Positions 59,109-64,000 of a DNA stretch of 64,000 bases are shown one piece after another. The stretch is from the NCBI GenBank assembly GCA_030827475.1, contig JAUREJ010000001.1:61906-125905 (forward strand). Reading direction: 5' to 3'. This DNA is from Candidatus Poseidonia sp. (lineage in GTDB: Archaea > Thermoplasmatota > Poseidoniia > Poseidoniales > Poseidoniaceae). Position numbers and translations under genes: made by a program. The notes below the pieces were generated by a model. That model was given only the letters and a program-made list of their open reading frames with translations, was not told where the DNA came from and searched no databases. Numbering within the stretch: position 1 is the first letter of the stretch; each line of letters starts with the position of its first letter.

Positions 59109-59127
59109 AAAATCAATTTCTCAACTG
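59102..59127 (+). repeat. Interspersed CAAYTG motif, copy 6 (end of BCCP gene)
   Basis: CAATTG and CAACTG, 20 nt start to start, centre AATCAATTTC. It spans the stop codon of the carrier-protein gene and ~40 nt before the TATA box of the exporter gene. Confidence 0.6.
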
Positions 59128-59165
59128 GGAAGTGATTCATAAAAAAAGGCGTAGGAAAACAGGCG

Positions 59166-59173
59166 GTTATAAG
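59166..59173 (+). promoter_or_regulatory. TATA-like box for the MMPL exporter gene
   Basis: GTTATAAG centred ~25 nt upstream of the ATG at 59195, the spacing of a leaderless transcript. This supports 59195 over the TTG at 59105 used by the ORF track. Confidence 0.55.
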
Positions 59174-59194
59174 CAAAGAGAATGTGCGAAATTC

Positions 59195-61996
59195 ATGCGA
59201 AATCCTTTCATGACACTCACCGACTGGAGCGTTCACCGTCCAAAGCAGGCCCTCACCGTCGTTCTTCTCGCCATGTTCGTGCTCGCCTCGGGGGGCATGC
59301 ACCTTGAATTCGACAACAGCGAGGACGGGTTCTTCCCCGACGACCCGAGCGTTGACCTGCTCAACGAGGTCGAAAGCGAGTACAGGGCCAACATCGATTT
59401 CATCCGGGTGATCAACGAGATCGACGAAGGCGATTTACTCGCCTCCGAGACGTGGGCTCGCCTCGCCACGATTGAGGCCATGATGCTCAACGACACTCAA
59501 TTCGCCCCGCACCATTACCCCCTCTTCGGCACCCAAGCGAACAACGGCCCAGCCGGTCACGCCATGCAATGGCTGGCCTTGCAGGATGGGTTCACCGCCG
59601 ACCCTTGGATCGGCCAGCTCCAACTTGCGGTCGTTGGCGTTTTGACAGCCGACGACGACAACCTCACCGCCGCTCTGACCACGTTGAGCGAGGCCGCATT
59701 GCTCGTTCCTGCCGTTGAACCGGTAACCGCCGAGCGCTTGCATGCTTGGGAGGTTGGCGAACCCGCCTCGTGGTTGCCTCGCCTCGATACCGGAACAAAC
59801 CTCTCCAACGATTTGGGTGCGATCATGGGCCAATTAGAGGGCGTTTCAACCGGCCGAACACCCGCTCAGGTCGGACAAATCATGGCCGTGACCGGCCCGC
59901 TTCAAGGCCAACTCGGACCGCTGATGGGGTTGCAATCTGTGGATTTCAAAGAAGCCATCCTCTCAAGTCTGCCCACCGAAGACGCTGAAGACCCCTGGAA
60001 CAGCGACGGTCCGGTTTTGGTCACCCTTGCGGTTTCAAGCGAGCCCGTGGATTACGGGTACGAAATCATCGGGGACGTTCAGGCCGACCTCGCCCTCTGG
60101 GCCGAAGCCCTGCAAGATGACCTTGCTGCTGCGACCGGAGACGACACCCTTCGGACGTTTTCTTTTGCACAATTTGCCGAAAACTCCAACGCCACCATCG
60201 GAAAAGAAATCGGCATTCTGACAAGCGCCGCGCTGGTGCTTTTGGGCGTCATTCTTTGGTTCAATTTCCGCAGCCTTCGGGACACCGCCTACGTGCTCGT
60301 TTTGACGGTGATCGCCATCGTTGCCACCTACGGATTGTCCGGATGGTTGCAATTTGCAGGCGTGAACATGACGTTCAACGCGGCGATGAATTCCATCCCC
60401 GTCCTTTTGCTGGCCATCGGGGTGGATTACGGGCTCCACGTGGTCTTGAGAATCCGTGAGGAGTTGAAGGAAGAAGAAACACGCAATCCGCAAGGACGAA
60501 TCACCCTTCGTGACTTTGACCGCGCCTCACGCCAACGCGCCGTACGCCAAGGGACCACACTCACGTCGATCGCATTGCTTATCGCCATCACCACCGACGT
60601 TGTTGGTTTCCTTTCGTTCCGATTGTCGTCTCTGGCCTTCCTCCAGGTCTTCGGAACGGTCATCGCCATCGGTTTGTTGCTCATCTATTTGCTCAGCATC
60701 TCCGCCCTCCCCGCACTCATGCTCATGGTGCCCAACAAGCGGTTACCGTTGGCCAAGGCCAGCAAGGTCACGGTGGGGCCCCTGTCCACCAAACTGGGCG
60801 ACCTCTCCCAACGACCGGCGCTGGTGGGGGTTCTCGCCGTCGCCCTGCTGATTCCCATGATCGGGGGCTTCCAGCAACTGGACGTTGCCTTTGAACAGCG
60901 TGACCAACTTGACGATAGCGTACCGGTGGTGCAGGATTTCTTGCTCATCAGTGACGGTTTCGGCACCAGTCGCTCACCGCTTTATGTCGTTCTCGATGGC
61001 GAGGTGTTGAGTCCAGAGGGCAGAGAAGCGTGGCAGCTCGCCGCAACGATGCTCTCGACACGTGACGATGTCAGCGGTGTGCCCAACGGCGTGTGGGACG
61101 TTCTCGAGCAGGCTCGCTTGCAAGACGAGGTGCTTGACGGGATGATGCTTGGCATCGAAAGCGGTGATGCGCAGGCGTGGGATGACTTGCTGTCATGGTC
61201 GCTTGAAAACACAACGGGCGTTGAGGCAACGAAGAGTCTGCTCGCCCGTGACGGTGAACAAACCGTTCTGTCCTTCCAAGCTGACACCCTCGATTGGGCA
61301 TCAACGGTTGACTTGGCAGAGAGCATTGAGGCGGCCTTGGATGGTCTTGAAGACGACATTGGCGGCGAATTCACGCTTCGTTTGAGCGGGCGCAGCCTCA
61401 TCAACGCCCAGACCACTTCGGACGTGGCCTCGGCTTCGGTCCAATCCACGGCCATCGTCGCTGTCGTGATTTTGTTCATGCTGGTGGGCATCCACTCCGC
61501 CCGAAACAACAGCCTTTCCGAAGGTGTTCAGCGAGGATTCGTCTCGTGGGTTCCGCTGATGATGGTCGTGGTTTGGGTCTACGGCCTCATGGGATACACC
61601 GGCTACAACATCAACTCCCAAACGGTCACCATCGGCGCACTCTCGCTTGGACTGGGCGTTGATTATGCCGTTCACTTCACCACTCGACTGGAAGAGGAAG
61701 CGGAACACGCACCGTTTGCCCTCCCTCAGGAATGGGTGGCTCGTTCCACCGCCACCACCGGACGCGCCATGGCCGGTGCAGCCCTCACCACCGCCGGAGG
61801 TTTTGCGGTGCTCAACCTCTCCGCCTTGCTTCCCTTGCGCTTGTTCGGACAAGCCTTCGTCGTGGCCATCACGTTGGCTTTGCTCTCCAGCCTGCTGATC
61901 CTCCCCGCTCTGTATTCGCCCTTCTTGAAACGGACCGCAGCCGCAGCCGCAGCAAAGGCCGAGCATGGACACACAGCTCACGGTGAGAGCGAATGA
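59195..61996 (+). CDS. MMPL/RND-family exporter
   Basis: 933 residues from the ATG at 59195 (MRNPFMTLTDWSVHRPKQALTVVLLAMFVLASGGMHLEFDNSEDGFFPDDP). Two repeats, each with one membrane helix, a ~250-residue extracytoplasmic domain and a cluster of five helices: IGILTSAALVLLGVILWFNFRSLRDTAYVLVLTVIAIVATYGL...IPVLLLAIGVDYGLHVVLRIREEL, and SVQSTAIVAVVILFMLVGIHSARNNSL...ITIGALSLGLGVDYAVHFTTRLEEE. The paired GVDYG/AxH motifs, with the Asp used in proton coupling, define the 'hydrophobe/amphiphile exporter' (HAE2/MMPL) class. It probably moves lipids, isoprenoids or hydrophobic compounds. Two genes follow with 4-nt overlap and a short gap, perhaps as cofactors. Confidence 0.85.
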   Translation: MRNPFMTLTDWSVHRPKQALTVVLLAMFVLASGGMHLEFDNSEDGFFPDDPSVDLLNEVESEYRANIDFIRVINEIDEGDLLASETWARLATIEAMMLNDTQFAPHHYPLFGTQANNGPAGHAMQWLALQDGFTADPWIGQLQLAVVGVLTADDDNLTAALTTLSEAALLVPAVEPVTAERLHAWEVGEPASWLPRLDTGTNLSNDLGAIMGQLEGVSTGRTPAQVGQIMAVTGPLQGQLGPLMGLQSVDFKEAILSSLPTEDAEDPWNSDGPVLVTLAVSSEPVDYGYEIIGDVQADLALWAEALQDDLAAATGDDTLRTFSFAQFAENSNATIGKEIGILTSAALVLLGVILWFNFRSLRDTAYVLVLTVIAIVATYGLSGWLQFAGVNMTFNAAMNSIPVLLLAIGVDYGLHVVLRIREELKEEETRNPQGRITLRDFDRASRQRAVRQGTTLTSIALLIAITTDVVGFLSFRLSSLAFLQVFGTVIAIGLLLIYLLSISALPALMLMVPNKRLPLAKASKVTVGPLSTKLGDLSQRPALVGVLAVALLIPMIGGFQQLDVAFEQRDQLDDSVPVVQDFLLISDGFGTSRSPLYVVLDGEVLSPEGREAWQLAATMLSTRDDVSGVPNGVWDVLEQARLQDEVLDGMMLGIESGDAQAWDDLLSWSLENTTGVEATKSLLARDGEQTVLSFQADTLDWASTVDLAESIEAALDGLEDDIGGEFTLRLSGRSLINAQTTSDVASASVQSTAIVAVVILFMLVGIHSARNNSLSEGVQRGFVSWVPLMMVVVWVYGLMGYTGYNINSQTVTIGALSLGLGVDYAVHFTTRLEEEAEHAPFALPQEWVARSTATTGRAMAGAALTTAGGFAVLNLSALLPLRLFGQAFVVAITLALLSSLLILPALYSPFLKRTAAAAAAKAEHGHTAHGESE

Positions 61997-62535
61997 AGCG
62001 GCGAACGCTGTATTGGGGCTCCATGCTCGTTGGCCCGCTCATCCTCGCTTCTTATTGGCGAGGCGTCAATGCCGTTGACGACCCGCTGGTGTACTGGGGC
62101 GACGTGCCTGCATCCATGCAATCCTTCATCGTCCCCTGGATGTTCGTCGCGGCAACCGGCTATTTGCTGATGTGGCACCGGTTTTTCTTTGCTTGGAGCG
62201 AAGACGACGTCGCCTCCCTTCATTGGCCTTGGAGGGACGACGATGGGCGAGGTGTGCAACGGCTGGCTGGACTCTATGCTGCGTTTTTGCTGACTTCACT
62301 GGTTTGGATTGACCTCACGAGAATGTACATTGAAGCCCCGAGCGCCCTCGGTGCTGCGGCCGTGGTCGTTGTGTTGTGGATCGCAGGGTTGGCCTCGGTG
62401 GGCTTCGGCGTTTTGGTGTGGTCGTCTCGTGACCGCCTGGAGGGTTCGCGTTGGGCCTTGGCTGGATGCGTGATGTTGTCCATTCAGTGCACCTGGTGGG
62501 ACGCCATCTACTGGGTTACCTCGTTTGGGTGGTAA
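61993..62535 (+). CDS. Hypothetical membrane protein
   Basis: 180 residues, start in an ATGA overlap with the exporter gene, so translationally coupled to it. Four hydrophobic segments can be seen: YWGSMLVGPLILASYW (~8-25), SFIVPWMFVAATGYLLMW (~45-62), LAGLYAAFLLTSLVWIDL (~92-110), and AAAVVVVLWIAGLASVGFGVLVW plus AGCVMLSIQCTWWDAIYW (~120-178). It is rich in tryptophan. I do not recognise the family. Given its coupling to the MMPL exporter, an accessory or assembly role is possible. No catalytic motif is visible. Confidence 0.6.
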   Translation: MKRRTLYWGSMLVGPLILASYWRGVNAVDDPLVYWGDVPASMQSFIVPWMFVAATGYLLMWHRFFFAWSEDDVASLHWPWRDDDGRGVQRLAGLYAAFLLTSLVWIDLTRMYIEAPSALGAAAVVVVLWIAGLASVGFGVLVWSSRDRLEGSRWALAGCVMLSIQCTWWDAIYWVTSFGW

Positions 62536-62574
62536 GAACAGGCGTTCAAATACACCACAGGGGGATTTCACGCC

Positions 62575-63192
62575 ATGAACAACAGGGGGTTTCTCGTGGT
62601 GATGACCGGTTTGCTCTTGCTCGCGGGATGCACGGCTGCGCCGTTGGACCAAGTCGACGAGGTTGAGGAAGACGTTGTCCTCACGCCCGTTCCCGCAACC
62701 CTCTCCTTTTCTGCTCCGACCTTTGACCGAGACGTTGACCGAGGGGCGACCCACGACCTGCGAGCCAGTTTTGACGGCCCTGTGCTGCTGCTTTGGGTGG
62801 CGGCGGGTTGCAGCGGGTGTCATGATTGGACCGGTCTCATCGCGGAGGAGTTGGAGGCGGGGAACATCAGCAACACCACCAACATCATCTCCGTGCATCG
62901 TTATCCTGCGTTTGAATCAACCGAATCGGTGGGTGAACGCTACGGCAACAACAGCAGCGCCACCTACACGCCGTGGCCTCTGCTCTTGCCGGATGAATCC
63001 ACGACCGTCATCGATGCCTCCACAGGGCGCATGACGGATGTGGGCCTCTACCGCGCCTTCCAGCAACCCGTGACGCCGACGTTGCAGGTCTTGGATGAGA
63101 CGGGCCGGTTGGTGTGGACCTCCAAGACATATTGGGCCAACAGCACCGTTTTGGAGGAAGCCTTGAACATCATGAACACGGGGTCGGCTTGA
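62575..63192 (+). CDS. Lipoprotein with thioredoxin-like CxxC domain
   Basis: 205 residues. The signal sequence ends in a lipobox (LLLLAGC, Cys at ~19), so the protein is probably lipid-anchored outside the membrane. After an acidic linker, PVLLLWVAAGCSGCHDWTGLIAEELEAGN places a C-x2-C (CSGC) at the N-end of a helix, as in thioredoxin-fold redox proteins; the later TPWPLLLPDESTTVIDASTG and PVTPTLQVLDETGRLVW (cis-Pro position) fit the same fold. It may be an extracytoplasmic thiol oxidoreductase or peroxiredoxin-like protein. The low similarity to any named family leaves the exact function open. It is 39 nt after the previous gene and 1 nt before the next. Confidence 0.62.
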   Translation: MNNRGFLVVMTGLLLLAGCTAAPLDQVDEVEEDVVLTPVPATLSFSAPTFDRDVDRGATHDLRASFDGPVLLLWVAAGCSGCHDWTGLIAEELEAGNISNTTNIISVHRYPAFESTESVGERYGNNSSATYTPWPLLLPDESTTVIDASTGRMTDVGLYRAFQQPVTPTLQVLDETGRLVWTSKTYWANSTVLEEALNIMNTGSA

Positions 63193-63193
63193 C

Positions 63194-63652
63194 ATGGTCG
63201 CCCTGATCGACGTTCTCTTCTGGTTCTCCAGCCTCTACATTCTCCCCTTTTGGCTCATGATGTGGTTTGCACCCGCCCATGAACGAACGGCGGCACTCCT
63301 GCGCAATGAATGGGTCTACTTGGCCCCGCTTGCTGCGGCCTACACGCTCGCCGTGTTGCCCAACCTCGTGGACATCTTGGTGCTGCTTGGAAGCGACATG
63401 CCCACACCGGAAATCGTGGTCAGCCTGTTTGATGACCGAGAAGTGATCCTCATCGGTTGGTTGCATTACTTGGCCTTCGACCTCTTTGTTGGCCGATGGA
63501 CGTGGCAGCGTTTGATGGCCACCAACCAACCAATCTATGTCTCGTTCCCCGTGCTGCTGTTTTCAATGATGGTGGCTCCGCTTGGGGCTCTTCTCGGACT
63601 CGTCGTGACGAAGGACATCGGCACAACGACAACGTCTCCTGCCGCGGATTGA
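63194..63652 (+). CDS. DUF4281 / ABA4-like membrane protein
   Basis: 152 residues with four hydrophobic helices. The sequence LFDDREVILIGWLHYLAFDLFVGRWTWQRLMATNQPIYVSFPVLLFSMMVAPLGALLGLV matches the ABA4-like (DUF4281) pattern, in which W-x-H-(Y/I)-L-x-(F/A)-D-L-x-x-G-R-W is conserved. In plants ABA4 takes part in neoxanthin formation; the role of prokaryotic members is not established. Its placement after the thioredoxin-like lipoprotein (1-nt gap) suggests one transcript. Presence in an archaeon is worth noting because marine Group II cells may make or use carotenoids/retinal, though that link is inferential. Confidence 0.65.
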   Translation: MVALIDVLFWFSSLYILPFWLMMWFAPAHERTAALLRNEWVYLAPLAAAYTLAVLPNLVDILVLLGSDMPTPEIVVSLFDDREVILIGWLHYLAFDLFVGRWTWQRLMATNQPIYVSFPVLLFSMMVAPLGALLGLVVTKDIGTTTTSPAAD

Positions 63653-63809
63653 GGGTTGGTCACCCAACTCGTGAAATTCAGTGAGGAATCAGACCGTAGC
63701 GAGTGATTCGACCCACTGCGAGCCCTCTGATTGGGCCAAAACGAATCAGTGGGTTTGTGCTGTAACCGTATAATTCCTAAACCGAATCACCCAATCATGT
63801 TTCGGATTA
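63653..63809. other. Repeat-containing gap between convergent genes
   Basis: No gene. A stem GAG-TTGG/CCAA-CTC just after the DUF4281 stop may be a terminator. The word GAATCA recurs as GAATCAG (twice) and GAATCAC, with TGATTCG inverted, and ACCCACTG/CAGTGGGT form an 8-bp inverted repeat about 30 nt apart. Purpose unknown; possibly a shared terminator or binding sites. Confidence 0.4.
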
Positions 63810-63995
63810 TCATGACAACCTACTCTTGGAAGAGCCACAGCTTTTCCTTTCCGGATGATTAGCTACACCGCATATCTGGCAAATTTTGTTATTCGGAACC
63901 GTTTCATCTTCTTGGGGGCCAGTGAGTGATTTGACAACCCCTGCCACTATGACCACGACCAAAAAAGCACCACAAATTGGAACGAAGAAAAACAC
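63810..63995 (-). CDS. Small membrane protein with cysteine knuckle (possibly cut by window end)
   Basis: At least 61 residues (MFFFVPICGAFLVVVIVAGVVKSLTGPQEDETVPNNKICQICGVANHPERKSCGSSKSRLS). One membrane span (~6-24) is followed by a polar tail with C-x2-C and one further Cys, a partial zinc-ribbon pattern. The start in the track is a GTG 3-5 bases from the window end, so the true start may lie outside. The codon and A/T content differ from the rest of the window. The family was not recognised. It converges on the DUF4281 gene. Confidence 0.4.
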   Translation of the reverse strand: MFFFVPICGAFLVVVIVAGVVKSLTGPQEDETVPNNKICQICGVANHPERKSCGSSKSRLS

Positions 63996-64000
63996 AGCGT

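Overview
The window most likely comes from a marine Group II euryarchaeon (Poseidoniales / Poseidoniia). The archaeal or eukaryote-type parts are the clustered ribosomal proteins L7Ae, S28e and L24e with ndk and aIF5B, a deoxyhypusine synthase, a Gar1 domain, a DUF63 membrane protein, a paired PRC-barrel protein and A/T-rich TATA boxes about 25-30 nt upstream of start codons. These sit beside bacterial-type genes (uvrB, ccmF, acnA, a leucine-degradation carboxylase) and very large secreted repeat proteins, a mix known from this lineage. The lineage call is inference; no marker was searched. The DNA looks moderately GC-rich and densely coding, with many 4-nt ATGA overlaps.

Layout. 1-5.6 kb (+): end of an ABC transporter, a secreted protein, a Gar1 domain fused to three RanBP2-type zinc fingers, and a TPR membrane protein. 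5.9-17.1 kb (-): a 2224-residue membrane-anchored surface protein, a hypothetical protein, aconitase and a membrane-tethered cyclophilin. 17.3-22.6 kb: 2-oxoacid:ferredoxin oxidoreductase (two genes), a DUF2135 protein, and a polyphosphate glucokinase/HAD phosphatase pair. 22.7-31.6 kb (+): heavy-metal P-type ATPase, ArsR-like regulator, zinc-ribbon protein, an 880-residue coiled-coil protein and an 814-residue propeller/thrombospondin-3 surface protein. 31.6-39.5 kb (-): a small protein, a ribbon-helix-helix protein, a ParA ATPase, MoxR, the infB-ndk-L24e-S28e-L7Ae translation cluster, PRPP synthase, tRNA-Ile and a PRC-barrel protein. 39.5-39.9 kb: the only long A/T-rich gap. 39.9-48.3 kb: deoxyhypusine synthase, UvrB, an SDR, a MazG-like hydrolase, UbiA and UbiD. 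48.4-64 kb (+): geranylgeranyl reductase, CcmF, FKBP-SAP, DUF63, a complete methylcrotonyl-CoA carboxylase/hydratase (liu-type) operon, an MMPL/RND exporter, and small membrane and lipoprotein genes.

How they work together. The metabolic genes describe an aerobic heterotroph: leucine breakdown to acetyl-CoA precursors, aconitase and ferredoxin-dependent 2-oxoacid oxidation, prenyl-quinone or lipid modification (UbiA, UbiD, geranylgeranyl reductase) and cytochrome c maturation (CcmF). The secreted proteins suggest attachment to or processing of particles.

Most notable: (1) an archaeal Gar1 carrying an RG/RDD-rich tail with three RanBP2 zinc fingers; (2) an interspersed A/T-rich 26-27 bp motif with CAAYTG at both ends, seen six times between 41.8 and 59.2 kb both inside and between genes; (3) a C2HC zinc-finger-like insertion in aIF5B; (4) a ParA/ribbon-helix-helix/small-protein module; (5) an FKBP isomerase with a (Asp-His)9 tract and a SAP domain; (6) three convergent gene pairs that share overlapping stop codons.
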